This document shows positions 1-8,976 of a stretch of DNA of 64,000 bases, piece by piece (within the stretch, counting starts at the first letter, position 1; each line of letters begins with the position of its first letter). Location of the stretch: assembly GCA_048859965.1 (NCBI GenBank), contig JBLIZO010000015.1, positions 5,884 through 69,883 of the forward strand, given 5' to 3'. The position numbers were made by a program, and so were the translations under genes. The notes under the pieces were generated by a model that saw only the letters and a list, made by a program, of their open reading frames with translations, did no database searches and had not been told where the DNA came from. Source of the stretch: Fluviibacter sp048859965. GTDB taxonomy: Bacteria > Pseudomonadota > Gammaproteobacteria > Burkholderiales > Rhodocyclaceae.

Positions 1-121
1 TTACCTGCAATTCGCTCGCGAGTTCAACGAGCGCTTCCCAGGGTTCGAGACCGATGTGCATGGTCTGGTCAAGGGTGAAAAAGACGGCAAGACGGCGTAT
101 TACGTCGATTGCGTGCGTTGA
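1..121 (+). CDS. 3' end of an unrecognised gene (partial)
   Basis: An open frame enters from the left edge and stops at the TGA at 119-121, giving the last 39 residues of a protein. The tail is rich in aromatic and charged residues and ends in YYVDCVR. I do not recognise the family. It lies 24 bases before the symporter gene on the same strand, so the two could share a transcript. The reading is supported only by open frame and codon use like the neighbours. Confidence 0.55.
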   Translation, partial: YLQFAREFNERFPGFETDVHGLVKGEKDGKTAYYVDCVR

Positions 122-145
122 TGTATTGGTGAAAGTGAGCTGAAC

Positions 146-1456
146 ATGGGGATGAACCCGGCAGGCGGTCGGCAGAAGCCCGGCCGGTTAACGCAATTTA
201 TTCTGGCCGCGCTGGTGCTGGGTGTCGTGTCTGGTGCCGCAGTGCATACGGCCGGAGCAGGCACGGATCTGCCGACACAATACGCCGAATACGCATCGTT
301 ATTGACCGATGTCTTTCTGCGCATGATCAAGATGGTGATCGCGCCACTGGTGTTCGCCACGCTGGCCGTCGGTATTGCCAGTATGGGCGATGGTAAATCG
401 GTGGGGCGTGTCGGCGCCAAAACGCTGGGCTGGTTTCTGACGATGTCGTTTCTGTCGCTGTTGCTGGGGTTGCTGATGGTGCACCTGCTGCAGCCTGGTG
501 CCGGCATTACACTCACGCCGCCCACGACAGACCAGGTGCTTGCGCCGCCGCCCGGTAACCCGCTGGCTAACTTTTTGTCCCATGTGTTTCCCACCAGCAT
601 CATGGAGGCGATGGCCAAAAACGAGATTCTGCAGATTGTGGTGTTTGCCGTGTTTTTTGGGCTGGCCGGTGGGCATCTGGGCGCGCGGGCTGAAGAGTTC
701 TTCAAGAATCTCGACATGCTCAGCCATGTCATGCTGCGTATGACGAGTATGGTGATGAATTTTGCGCCGTTGGCGGTCTTCGGCGCCGTGTCCGCGGTGA
801 TTGCCAAGAGCGGTCTGGGCATTCTCGGCACCTATGCGCAGTTCATGCTGGCGTTCTATGCGTCGATACTGGTGCTGTGGGGCGTTATTATTCTGATGGG
901 ATCGCTGGTGCTGGGCAAGTCGGTGTTGCGCCTGGTCGCTTCGCTCCGTCAGCCGTTGATTCTGGCCTTTACCACGGCCAGCTCTGAAGCGGCCTATCCC
1001 AAGACGCTGGAGCAGGTGGAACGTTTTGGCGCCCCGAACCGGATCGCTTCATTTGTATTGCCGCTGGGTTATTCGTTTAACCTGGACGGTTCGATGATGT
1101 ACTGCACCTTCGCCACGTTGTTCATTGCGCAGGTCTATGGGATCGAAATGAGCCTGGGGCAGCAGTTTCTGATGCTGCTCATGCTGATGGTGACCTCGAA
1201 AGGGATTGCCGGTGTGCCGCGCGCATCACTGGTGGTCATCGCGGCCACCCTGGCGCACTTCAATATTCCCGAAGCGGGCGTGCTGCTGATTCTGGGTGTG
1301 GATCACTTCCTCGATATGGCGCGGTCGGCGACCAATGTGCTGGGCAATGGGATCGCGACGGCGGTGGTGGCCAAATGGGAGGGCGTGCTCAAGCACTCAA
1401 ATTCGCATCCCGCCGCGCATAGCGGACAAACGCATACGGCAGGCCGGCCGCACTGA
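146..1456 (+). CDS. Dicarboxylate/amino acid:cation symporter (SDF family)
   Basis: A 436-residue membrane protein of the sodium:dicarboxylate symporter family (DctA/GltP/GltT type), which takes up acidic amino acids or C4-dicarboxylates with Na+ or H+. The serine-rich hairpin motif TTASSEAAYPKTLE, the NLDGSMMY motif of transmembrane segment 7 and the segment-8 substrate motif (D-x2-R-x3-NVLGN near the C terminus) are all present. The arginine three residues after the aspartate is the one that, in this family, pairs with an acidic side chain, which favours glutamate, aspartate or dicarboxylate as substrate. Which one cannot be told. The last 68 bases overlap the 3' end of folA on the other strand. 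Confidence 0.9.
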   Translation: MGMNPAGGRQKPGRLTQFILAALVLGVVSGAAVHTAGAGTDLPTQYAEYASLLTDVFLRMIKMVIAPLVFATLAVGIASMGDGKSVGRVGAKTLGWFLTMSFLSLLLGLLMVHLLQPGAGITLTPPTTDQVLAPPPGNPLANFLSHVFPTSIMEAMAKNEILQIVVFAVFFGLAGGHLGARAEEFFKNLDMLSHVMLRMTSMVMNFAPLAVFGAVSAVIAKSGLGILGTYAQFMLAFYASILVLWGVIILMGSLVLGKSVLRLVASLRQPLILAFTTASSEAAYPKTLEQVERFGAPNRIASFVLPLGYSFNLDGSMMYCTFATLFIAQVYGIEMSLGQQFLMLLMLMVTSKGIAGVPRASLVVIAATLAHFNIPEAGVLLILGVDHFLDMARSATNVLGNGIATAVVAKWEGVLKHSNSHPAAHSGQTHTAGRPH

Positions 1457-1916
1457 CGTGGGGTGAGCGCGCCGCCTCCGCCCAGACGGCAGCGTCCAGC
1501 GGCGGGAACACGGTGTCGCCTTCGGCATCCAGGCCGACTTCGGTGATGATGAGTGTCGCCGCCAATGGCAGCGCCTGACGATACAGTTCGGCGCCACCGA
1601 TGACATAGGCGGTAGCGTTGCCGACGGCGGCCAGCGCTTCGGGTAATCCGGCAAAAACTTCGGCGCCCGCTGCGGTGTATCCGGTCTGGCGCGTAATGAC
1701 CATGTTGCGCCGGTTGGGCAGCGCCCGACCCAGAGACTCCCAGGTTTTGCGGCCCATGATAATCGGGTGGCCGCTGGTCGTTTCCTTGAAATGCTTGAGG
1801 TCTTCGGGCAGATGCCAGGGCAGGGCGCCACGGCCGTCTTCCTTGGTTGTACCAATGATGCCGTTGCGGGCGACGGCGACGATGAGCGCCAGGTTCGGAT
1901 GCATTGTGTCAGCCAT
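1389..1916 (-). CDS. folA: Dihydrofolate reductase
   Basis: Reduces 7,8-dihydrofolate to tetrahydrofolate with NADPH and so regenerates the folate used by ThyA. The 175-residue protein has the family signature near the N terminus (IVAVARNGIIG, then LPWHLPEDLKHFK), the MGRKTWESLG cofactor motif and the YVIGGAELY motif. I start at the ATG at 1916, which overlaps the pgi stop by 8 bases. The ATG at 1904 (MHPN) is an equally usual-looking start and neither has a strong ribosome binding site. It is the last gene of the thyA-pgi-folA run, and its 3' end overlaps the symporter gene tail to tail by 68 bases. Confidence 0.95.
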   Translation of the reverse strand: MADTMHPNLALIVAVARNGIIGTTKEDGRGALPWHLPEDLKHFKETTSGHPIIMGRKTWESLGRALPNRRNMVITRQTGYTAAGAEVFAGLPEALAAVGNATAYVIGGAELYRQALPLAATLIITEVGLDAEGDTVFPPLDAAVWAEAARSPHVSAAGLPYAFVRYARRDANLSA

Positions 1917-3555
1917 GCGTTGTTTGCGTCCAGTCAATGAGGCCGCGGGTGGAGACGTCCAGGCTGTCGTTCGGTGCATCGCCATGAAGCACGGGCAGGA
2001 CGCGCGACGCCAGTTGCTTGCCGAGTTCGACACCCCACTGGTCAAAGGAGTTGATGCCCCAGATAACGCCCTGCACGAAGACCTTGTGTTCGTAGAGCGC
2101 GAGCAGCAAGCCGAGGTGATATGGATCCAGACGCGGCAGCAGCAGCGTGGTGGACGGCTGGTTTCCGGCAAATACCTTGTGCGGTAGCAGGGCGTCTCTC
2201 TGGGCGGCGGGCAAACCCGCAGCCTCCAGTTCACGACGTGCTTCGGCTTCGGTTTTGCCGAAAGCCAATGCGGCGCTCTGGGCAAAGCAGTTGGCCAGCA
2301 GCGGCGCCTGGTGGCCCGGCAGCGGGTAATCGCTCAAGGCGGTTGCGATAAAGTCGCAGGGCACCAGCCAGCCGCCCTGGTGCAGCAGTTGAAAGAAGGC
2401 GTGCTGGCCGTTTGCGCCAATCTCGCCCCAGACGATGGGGTTGGCCGGACAGGTCAGCGGTTGGCCGTCACGGTTGACGGTTTTGCCATTCGACTCCATC
2501 TCCAGTTGTTGCAGATAACCGGGCAGATGGCGTAAGGATTCGTTGTAGGGCACGATGGCCGAGGTATGGGCACCCAGAAAGTTGGTGTTCCAGATACCCA
2601 GCAGCGCGAGCAGCACGGGCAGGTTGTCGTGCAGCGGCATGTCGCGGAAATGGCGATCCATCGCCTGTGCACCGGCGAGCAGGCGTTCAAAACCGCTCAT
2701 GCCGATGCTGATGGCGAGTGGTAGGCCGACGGCCGACCACAGTGAATAACGGCCGCCGATCCAGTCCCACATCGGTAACACCTGCGTCGGCGGAATGCCG
2801 AATTCGGCAGCGCGTTCCGGGTGGGCCGAGACGGCGATGAAGTGCTTTGCCAGTGCGGCTTCGTTGCCGGTGTGCGCCAGCATCCAGTTGCGTGCACTGG
2901 CTGCGTTGATCATCGTTTCCTGCGTGGTGAAGGTTTTGCTGGCGATGATGAACAGTGTGCTGCGAGGGTCGAGCGTTTCCAACAGGGGGGCAAGATGGGC
3001 GCCGTCCAGGTTGGAGACGTAGTGGACATGCAAGCCGGGGTGCGCAAAGGCCGACAGGGCGCGTGTCGCCATCTTGGGGCCGAGATCCGAACCGCCGATG
3101 CCGATGTTGACGACATGGCGGATCGTGTCACCGGTGTAGCCTTTCCATTGACCGCTGCGCAATTGTTCGACAATGGCCGCCATCTGTTGGCGTACCTGCC
3201 GCACCGCTGTCATGACATCCAGCGCGGCCGACGGGAACGGGGTGTTGTCCAGATGGCGCAAGGCCGGGTGTAAGACGGCACGCTCTTCGCTGACGTTGAT
3301 TTTTTCGCCAGCGAACAGGCGTTCACGCCAACCGGCGACATCGGCCGCTTCGGCCAGCGCAATGAGATGATTCAGCGCGTCCTGATCCAGGCGCTGCTTT
3401 GAGAAATCCAGCAGCAGTCCATCGGGTCGGCGTGAAAAATGCGGAAAGCGATTCGCATCGTTGGCAAACAGGTCGCGCAGGTGTGTGTTTGCCAGCCGGT
3501 CACGTGCTGCTTGCAGACGCGACCAGGCGGCGGTTTGAGTGATGTCGCGGTTCAT
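1909..3555 (-). CDS. pgi: Glucose-6-phosphate isomerase
   Basis: Interconverts glucose-6-phosphate and fructose-6-phosphate. The 548-residue protein matches the usual bacterial length. It carries the PGI signatures DWIGGRYSLWSAVGL and GHQAPLLANCFAQSA, the glutamate in LEMESNGKTV, the histidine in GANGQHAFFQLLH and the C-terminal lysine in FDQWGVELGKQLA, which together form the active site. The ATG at 3555 is chosen because a GAAGA ribosome binding site lies just upstream. An in-frame TTG at 3567 would only add four residues and overlap thyA. It sits 8 bases after thyA and overlaps folA. Confidence 0.96.
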   Translation of the reverse strand: MNRDITQTAAWSRLQAARDRLANTHLRDLFANDANRFPHFSRRPDGLLLDFSKQRLDQDALNHLIALAEAADVAGWRERLFAGEKINVSEERAVLHPALRHLDNTPFPSAALDVMTAVRQVRQQMAAIVEQLRSGQWKGYTGDTIRHVVNIGIGGSDLGPKMATRALSAFAHPGLHVHYVSNLDGAHLAPLLETLDPRSTLFIIASKTFTTQETMINAASARNWMLAHTGNEAALAKHFIAVSAHPERAAEFGIPPTQVLPMWDWIGGRYSLWSAVGLPLAISIGMSGFERLLAGAQAMDRHFRDMPLHDNLPVLLALLGIWNTNFLGAHTSAIVPYNESLRHLPGYLQQLEMESNGKTVNRDGQPLTCPANPIVWGEIGANGQHAFFQLLHQGGWLVPCDFIATALSDYPLPGHQAPLLANCFAQSAALAFGKTEAEARRELEAAGLPAAQRDALLPHKVFAGNQPSTTLLLPRLDPYHLGLLLALYEHKVFVQGVIWGINSFDQWGVELGKQLASRVLPVLHGDAPNDSLDVSTRGLIDWTQTTHG

Positions 3556-3563
3556 GATTGTCT

Positions 3564-4412
3564 TCAAACAGCCACCGCTGCCGCGATATGCGGATGCGGG
3601 TCGTAGCCCTGCAGCGTGAAGTCTTCAAAACGGAAGGCAAACAGGTCTTTGACATCCGGGTTGATGTGCATCACCGGAAGTGGGCGTGTGTCGCGACCGA
3701 GTTGCAGCCTGGCCTGTTCCAGGTGGTTGCTGTACAGGTGTGCATCGCCCAGCGTGTGGATGAACTCACCGGGGCGATAGCCGCAGACCTGCGCGATCAT
3801 CATCGTTAACAAGGCGTAGGACGCAATGTTGAACGGTACGCCCAGGAAGATGTCGGCGCTGCGCTGATAGAGCTGGCACGACAGGCGCGGGCGTTGATCG
3901 GCGTCGCCCGGCGCGGGCGGTGCGACGTAGAATTGGAAGAGGGCATGACAGGGTGGCAATGCCATGCGATCGACTTCGCCCGGATTCCAGGCGCAGACCA
4001 GGTGGCGGCGCGAGTCTGGATTGTTTTTGAGGCCCTCAACGAGTTGGCTGATCTGATCAATAGTGCGGATCGTTGGTGGTTCGCCGTCCTTGCCCGGTAC
4101 GACCGTTTCCCAGCGGCGCCATTGTTTGCCGTATACCGGACCGAGCTCGCCGTGTTCGTCGGCCCAGTCGTCCCAGATCGAAACGCCGTGCTCCTTGAGA
4201 TAGGCGATGTTGGTGCTGCCTTGCAGGAACCAGAGCAGTTCGTGAATGATCGAACGCAGATGCAGTTTTTTGGTGGTCAGCACCGGAAACCCCTGTTCCA
4301 GATCAAAGCGCATCTGCCAGCCGAATACCGAGCGCGTACCGGTGCCGGTGCGGTCGGTTTTTACATGGCCGTGATCGAGCACGTGCTGCATCAGGTTCAG
4401 GTAAGTCTGCAT
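3564..4412 (-). CDS. thyA: Thymidylate synthase
   Basis: Methylates dUMP to dTMP with methylene-tetrahydrofolate, releasing dihydrofolate for FolA two genes downstream. The 282-residue protein has the nucleophile Cys155 in ALPPCHALFQF, the arginine-rich phosphate site SRRHLVCAWNP and the C-terminal motif ending in AVAV. A short Ala/Pro/Asp-rich insertion follows the active site (APPAPGDADQRPR), making it slightly longer than the 264-residue enteric enzyme. The ATG at 4412 is clear. It is the first gene of the thyA-pgi-folA run and faces the aminopeptidase gene across a 75-base divergent spacer. Confidence 0.97.
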   Translation of the reverse strand: MQTYLNLMQHVLDHGHVKTDRTGTGTRSVFGWQMRFDLEQGFPVLTTKKLHLRSIIHELLWFLQGSTNIAYLKEHGVSIWDDWADEHGELGPVYGKQWRRWETVVPGKDGEPPTIRTIDQISQLVEGLKNNPDSRRHLVCAWNPGEVDRMALPPCHALFQFYVAPPAPGDADQRPRLSCQLYQRSADIFLGVPFNIASYALLTMMIAQVCGYRPGEFIHTLGDAHLYSNHLEQARLQLGRDTRPLPVMHINPDVKDLFAFRFEDFTLQGYDPHPHIAAAVAV

Positions 4413-4430
4413 GCGGAAACCCGTTTATTC

Positions 4431-4458
4431 TATTTTGCGGTGGTTGCAACTTTATAAT
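4431..4458 (+). promoter_or_regulatory. Putative sigma-70 promoter for the aminopeptidase gene
   Basis: A perfect TATAAT at 4453-4458 lies 30 bases before the aminopeptidase ATG in the divergent spacer with thyA. The best -35 at the right distance (TATTTT, 4431-4436) is weak. Only the -10 match is strong. Confidence 0.5.
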
Positions 4459-4487
4459 GATCGCATACCTTAGCAGAGTTATTCGCC

Positions 4488-6146
4488 ATGACCGTTACTC
4501 GTCGCGCCGCACAATCCGCCTCCCGTAAAACCGCCTGGAGTCTGCCTGTTCACTGGTTGGCCGCCTCCCCTGAACTGAAACTGCTGGCGGCGGCGCCCGG
4601 TGACCGTGAGTTACAGGCCTGTAGCCATGCACTGGTCATCTTTGCGGCCGAATCGTTGGCCAATGGCAAGTTGCCCGCCGACTTGCCGGGGGTGACCCTG
4701 CTTCAGGAAACATTGGTCCGCCGCCGTAAAAAACCGGTAGCGCTGCTGCGCAAGCCGGCAGGGGGCGGCAAGCTGCCAGTGGCGGCGTTGGTGCCCGAGG
4801 CGACTATGCCTGGAGGTGGCCTTGTACGGTGGATGGCACTTGATTTGGGCGATAGCGTTTTTTTGCGGCAACAGGCGCTGCGTGAGGCCTTTGCGCCTTT
4901 GCTGGCCGAGCAGCCTGCACGGGTCGATGTGGTGCTGCATGGTGATGCCGCCTTTATCAATGCGATTCTGGGCGATGCCGCCTATGTCGGTTGCGTTAAC
5001 CGTGTGAGCCTGCCCAAAACCGTACGGGCCGATGCCGCCGACAAAAAAACGCGGCAGTCTAAGGCGACGCAGCTCGAGAGCGGCGTGTTGCGCTTCTGGG
5101 TTGGGCCGTCCGTCAAAGCGGCCGTCCGTTCGGCGTATGCTGCAACCTTGGATTGGGCGCGCAACAAAGCGGAAGCGAATCTGCTGACGCGCAGTTTGTG
5201 CGTGTTACCGCCGAACCAACTGACACCGGCGAGCTTTCGCGCCCAGATTCCGGCACTGCTCAAAGAGACGGGCATCAAGGCCGAGGTTTATGACATCCCG
5301 CGTTTGAAACAGCTCAAGGCGGGCGCTTTCCTCGCGGTTGCGCAGGGCAGCCCGGCGCAGGATGCCGCGATTGTGCATCTGAGTTATATACCCAAAACCA
5401 AAAGGGCGGCGCCATCGGTGAGCCTGGTCGGCAAAGGGATCTGTTTTGATACGGGCGGCCATAACCTCAAGCCGGCGCGTTATATGGCCGGGATGCATGA
5501 GGATATGGCGGGGGCTGCCACCGTGCTGTCGGTGATTCGTGCTGCGGCACGGCTGCAGTTGCCGGTGCGTCTGGATGCCTGGCTGGCGTTATCGCGCAAC
5601 GATATCAGCCCGGCCGCGTATTGCCAGGGCGACATCATCACGGCCTTGAATGGCTTGACCATCGAGATTGTGCATACCGATGCCGAAGGACGCATGGTGC
5701 TGGCTGATACGCTGGCGCTGGCAGCAAAGACAAAGCCGGATCTGCTGCTGGATTTTGCAACGTTGACCGGCAGTATGACGACCGCGCTGGGCAATCGGAT
5801 GAGTGGTCTCTTTGCCACGGAGGCTGCCTATGCGCTGCAACTGGCGATGGCCGGAGAAAGCAGCGGCGAGCGTGTGATGGCGTTTGCCATGCCGGACGAT
5901 TACGACAGCGCGCTGGAGAGTCAGGTTGCCGATGTGAAGCAGTGCACGCTGGATGGCGAGGCGGATCACACCCTGGCGGCGCGCTTCCTGAACCTGTTTG
6001 TCGGTGAGACGCCCTGGTTGCATGTGGACCTTGCCGCCGCGACTTGCAAGGGCGGTCTGGGGGCGGTCGGTACCGAGACCACCGGTTTTGGTGCGGCGCT
6101 GGCGTTGCAGTTCCTCCGCGACTTCACGCGGGTGCGGGCGACATAG
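4488..6146 (+). CDS. M17 leucyl aminopeptidase family protein
   Basis: A cytosolic metallo-aminopeptidase that removes N-terminal residues from peptides. The C-terminal half holds the catalytic core: VGKGICFDTGGHNLKP, then HEDMAGAA and HTDAEGRMVLADTL. All the expected metal and catalytic residues of the family (two lysines, three aspartates, the glutamate and the arginine) are kept. The usual NTDAEGR motif reads HTDAEGR here. At 552 residues it is longer than PepA (about 500), with a divergent N-terminal domain. Expressed alone from the divergent spacer; it ends 2 bases from the convergent darP. Confidence 0.9.
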   Translation: MTVTRRAAQSASRKTAWSLPVHWLAASPELKLLAAAPGDRELQACSHALVIFAAESLANGKLPADLPGVTLLQETLVRRRKKPVALLRKPAGGGKLPVAALVPEATMPGGGLVRWMALDLGDSVFLRQQALREAFAPLLAEQPARVDVVLHGDAAFINAILGDAAYVGCVNRVSLPKTVRADAADKKTRQSKATQLESGVLRFWVGPSVKAAVRSAYAATLDWARNKAEANLLTRSLCVLPPNQLTPASFRAQIPALLKETGIKAEVYDIPRLKQLKAGAFLAVAQGSPAQDAAIVHLSYIPKTKRAAPSVSLVGKGICFDTGGHNLKPARYMAGMHEDMAGAATVLSVIRAAARLQLPVRLDAWLALSRNDISPAAYCQGDIITALNGLTIEIVHTDAEGRMVLADTLALAAKTKPDLLLDFATLTGSMTTALGNRMSGLFATEAAYALQLAMAGESSGERVMAFAMPDDYDSALESQVADVKQCTLDGEADHTLAARFLNLFVGETPWLHVDLAAATCKGGLGAVGTETTGFGAALALQFLRDFTRVRAT

Positions 6147-6148
6147 GG

Positions 6149-6757
6149 CTACGCGGGGTCAGCCTCGTCATTGGCATCGCTATCGTCTGTCGTCGGCGCT
6201 GTCAGGCTTTTCAGGGATTGGAAGATCGCCCGATAGGCTTTGGGTGGCTTCTGTTCGGCCTGCTCCTTGAGTGCGTTGCGGCGTAGTGTACGCAGCGCGC
6301 TGACATCCAGATCCGGATAGTCGTTCTTGAGCGTCGTGATAACGCCTTCGTCCTCCAGTAAACGGTCGCGCAACTTTTCCAGCGCGTGAAAGCGGGCGTT
6401 GGCCTTGTTCGAGATGCCGTCCAGTTCGTCGAGCATCTCCTGAATCGGGTCGGTGTCCACGTCACGCATGAGTTTGCCGATGTACTGCATCTGTCGCCGG
6501 AGCGCGCCGTGCGACGTGATTTTCTTGGCGTCGAGCACCGCATCCCGTAGCGATTCCGGAATCTGCAGTTTTTTCAGGCGATCATTGCCGACACCGACCA
6601 GTCGTTTGCCCAGTAGCTGTAACGCTTCGACCTCTTCCTTGGCTTTGGTTTTGCTGCGCCGACGGCTTTCTGTCATGGGCGGTGGTTCGGCGTTGACGAC
6701 CTCCTGCCCCTGACGGGTGTGGAAGTGGCTGGGCGGTTTGCTGGGGTGAAATGGCAT
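6149..6757 (-). CDS. darP: Ribosome biogenesis protein DarP (YjgA family)
   Basis: A small charged helical protein that in Escherichia coli binds late 50S intermediates and helps large-subunit assembly. The family core runs from EEVEALQLLGKRLVGV through LQIPESLRDAVLDAK and RRQMQYIGKLMRDVD to the C-terminal FQSLKSL. The 202-residue reading starts at the ATG at 6757. An ATG at 6676 (MTESRRR) would give a 175-residue protein closer to the family length, and neither start has a clear ribosome binding site. It is divergent from pmbA. Confidence 0.88.
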   Translation of the reverse strand: MPFHPSKPPSHFHTRQGQEVVNAEPPPMTESRRRSKTKAKEEVEALQLLGKRLVGVGNDRLKKLQIPESLRDAVLDAKKITSHGALRRQMQYIGKLMRDVDTDPIQEMLDELDGISNKANARFHALEKLRDRLLEDEGVITTLKNDYPDLDVSALRTLRRNALKEQAEQKPPKAYRAIFQSLKSLTAPTTDDSDANDEADPA

Positions 6758-6850
6758 GAGTAATCAGACTGTTTGTGCGATGGTGTGACGATTCCCGCTA
6801 TCATACCAACCACTGACAACCCCGTTGCCCGCGATTCGTGTGCAACGCGC

Positions 6851-8236
6851 ATGAAACCCGAACCGATGGCCGATCCGACACCCACCAACGAACACCTCTT
6901 TGCCCACAGCCGCGAAGCACTGACCGCAATTGCCGACGATCTGCTATCGATCGCGCGCCAGAATGGCGCCAGCGCCTCCGAAGTGGAGATTTCCGAAGGC
7001 TTTGGTCAGAGCGTCAACGTGCGTCAGGGCGAGGTGGAAACGATCGAGCATCATCGCGATAAGCAGATTGGCGTGACCGTCTATCTGGGGCAACGCAAAG
7101 GTTATGCCTCGACCAGCGATTTTTCACGCGATGCGTTGCAGGCAACAGTACGCGCCGCGCTGGATATCGCCAAATTCACAGCCGAAGACCCCTGTGCCGG
7201 TCTGCCGGATGAAAACCTGCTCATGCTGGGCGTCGCTCCGGATCTGGACCTGTACCATCCATGGACGCCGTCGGTGGAAACTGCGGTCAACCTCGCGCGC
7301 GAATGCGAAGCTGCCGGCCTGGCGTTGGGGCCCGTGATCCAGAATTCCGAAGGCGCATCGGTGTCCACGCATCAGGGCCATTTCATCATGGCCAACAGCC
7401 TGGGTTTTATGGCGGGGTATCCGACCAGCCGACATAGCGTGGGGTGTGCCCTGATCGCGGCCGATGCGCATGGTATGCAGCGTGACGACTGGTATGAATC
7501 CGTGCGTGATGCAGCGTTGTTGCCATCGGTGGCCGACATCGGTTTGAAGGCTGCGCAGCGTGCTGCGGCACGGTTGGGGGCACGTCAGTGTCCGACCGGT
7601 GAAGTGCCGGTGATTTTCGAGGCGCCGCTGGCGTCAACCATCGTCGGTAATCTGGTACATGCCGCATCCGGTGGCGCGCTGTATCGCAAGAGTTCGTTTC
7701 TGGAAGGGGCTCTCGGTAAGAAAATTCTGCCTGAATTCGTGGTGCTGGAGGAGCGGCCGCTGTTGCGCGGCGGTCAGGCCAGCGCACCGTTTGATAGCGA
7801 TGGTCTGCCGACGTGTGACCGCGATGTGATTCGCGACGGTGTTCTGAACGGCTATTTCCTCTCCGTATATTCGGCGCGCAAATTGGGCATGGCCCCGACG
7901 GCCAATGGCGGTGGCAGTCATAACCTCTTTATGCGTGATACCCGTAGTGGTCATGCTGACCTTGCCGCGCTCATGAAAACCATGGGGCGTGGCTTGCTCG
8001 TTACTGAGTTGCTGGGGCAGGGGGTTAACTATGTGAATGGGGATTATTCGCGTGGGGCGGCGGGTTTCTGGGTCGAAAATGGCGAGATTGCCTACCCGGT
8101 CGAAGAAATCACCATTGCCGGTAACATGAATGAGATGCTGGCCGGGATCGTCGCTATTGCGGATGACCGTCTGGCGCGCAGCGCCAAACAATCCGGTGCG
8201 ATTCTGATCGATCGCATGATGGTGGCGGGCGCCTGA
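6851..8236 (+). CDS. pmbA: Metalloprotease PmbA (TldE)
   Basis: The TldE/PmbA partner of the TldD/TldE protease, which in Enterobacteria matures microcin B17 and degrades the CcdA antitoxin. The 461-residue reading from the ATG at 6851 matches the family length (about 450). Family features seen are the N-terminal VNVRQGEVETIEHHRDK, the central GCALIAADAHGMQRDDWY and the C-terminal VNYVNGDYSRGAAGFWVENG with PVEEITIAGN. The ATG at 6866 is an alternative start. The stop codon overlaps the next gene by one base, so the two are translationally coupled. tldD is not in the window. Confidence 0.93.
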   Translation: MKPEPMADPTPTNEHLFAHSREALTAIADDLLSIARQNGASASEVEISEGFGQSVNVRQGEVETIEHHRDKQIGVTVYLGQRKGYASTSDFSRDALQATVRAALDIAKFTAEDPCAGLPDENLLMLGVAPDLDLYHPWTPSVETAVNLARECEAAGLALGPVIQNSEGASVSTHQGHFIMANSLGFMAGYPTSRHSVGCALIAADAHGMQRDDWYESVRDAALLPSVADIGLKAAQRAAARLGARQCPTGEVPVIFEAPLASTIVGNLVHAASGGALYRKSSFLEGALGKKILPEFVVLEERPLLRGGQASAPFDSDGLPTCDRDVIRDGVLNGYFLSVYSARKLGMAPTANGGGSHNLFMRDTRSGHADLAALMKTMGRGLLVTELLGQGVNYVNGDYSRGAAGFWVENGEIAYPVEEITIAGNMNEMLAGIVAIADDRLARSAKQSGAILIDRMMVAGA

Positions 8237-8889
8237 TGCGCTGTTGCTTTGTCCGGCATGGCGAGACGCCCTGGAACGCCGAGCGTCGCCTGCAGGGGCA
8301 TCGGGATATTCCGCTGAATGCGTTGGGGCTGGCACAGGCCGAAGCGGCCGCCCGTTATCTGGCGAAACGCCATGCACAAATACCCTTTCAGGCGATTGTC
8401 AGCAGCGATTTGCAACGTGCCCGGCAGACGGCGGACGCCATCGGCAACGCACTGTCGCTACCGGTGCAGGCCGAACCGGGCCTGCGTGAGCGCCATTATG
8501 GCGATTTCGAGGGTAAAACGCCCGCTGAAGCTCGAGCGTTTGCCGAAATCGCCTATGATGCGCTGGTCAGACGCGATGATTTGGCGGCCGCGCCGGGCAA
8601 TGCCGAGCCGTTGGCCGATATGGTGGCCCGCATTGAGACCTGTCTGCACGCCTTGGCGGTCACCTATGCCGCGCAATCCGTCGTGCTGGTCACCCATGGC
8701 GGGGTGCTGGATGTGCTGTACCGTCGGGCAATAGGGCGCGAACTGACGGGCCCGCGCGATGCACCGATTCCCAATGCCGGCCTGAATTGGCTGGACTTGA
8801 GCCTGGCGGGTGACCGGTTGCGTTGGACGCTGGTGGCATGGGGCGAAACGGTGCATCTGGAAGACGCCAGCCTGGACGAAATCCTGTAA
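8236..8889 (+). CDS. Histidine phosphatase family protein (PhoE/CobC-like)
   Basis: A 217-residue phosphoglycerate-mutase-like phosphatase. The phosphoacceptor motif FVRHGETPWN is at the N terminus, the second arginine and glutamate lie in LRERHYGDFEGK, and the second catalytic histidine is in VTHGGVLDVLY. The substrate cannot be read from sequence; alpha-ribazole phosphatase and general phosphatases share this layout and no cobalamin genes are near. Its ATG shares one base with the pmbA stop (TGATG), so it is probably co-translated with pmbA. Confidence 0.85.
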   Translation: MRCCFVRHGETPWNAERRLQGHRDIPLNALGLAQAEAAARYLAKRHAQIPFQAIVSSDLQRARQTADAIGNALSLPVQAEPGLRERHYGDFEGKTPAEARAFAEIAYDALVRRDDLAAAPGNAEPLADMVARIETCLHALAVTYAAQSVVLVTHGGVLDVLYRRAIGRELTGPRDAPIPNAGLNWLDLSLAGDRLRWTLVAWGETVHLEDASLDEIL

Positions 8890-8976
8890 AATCACGGCTT
8901 TGAACGTTTGGCTCAGGTCGGCGGTTGCTGGCGACGGGCTATGCGTTTTCGCCGTTACTGATTGCCGAGGTTTCTT

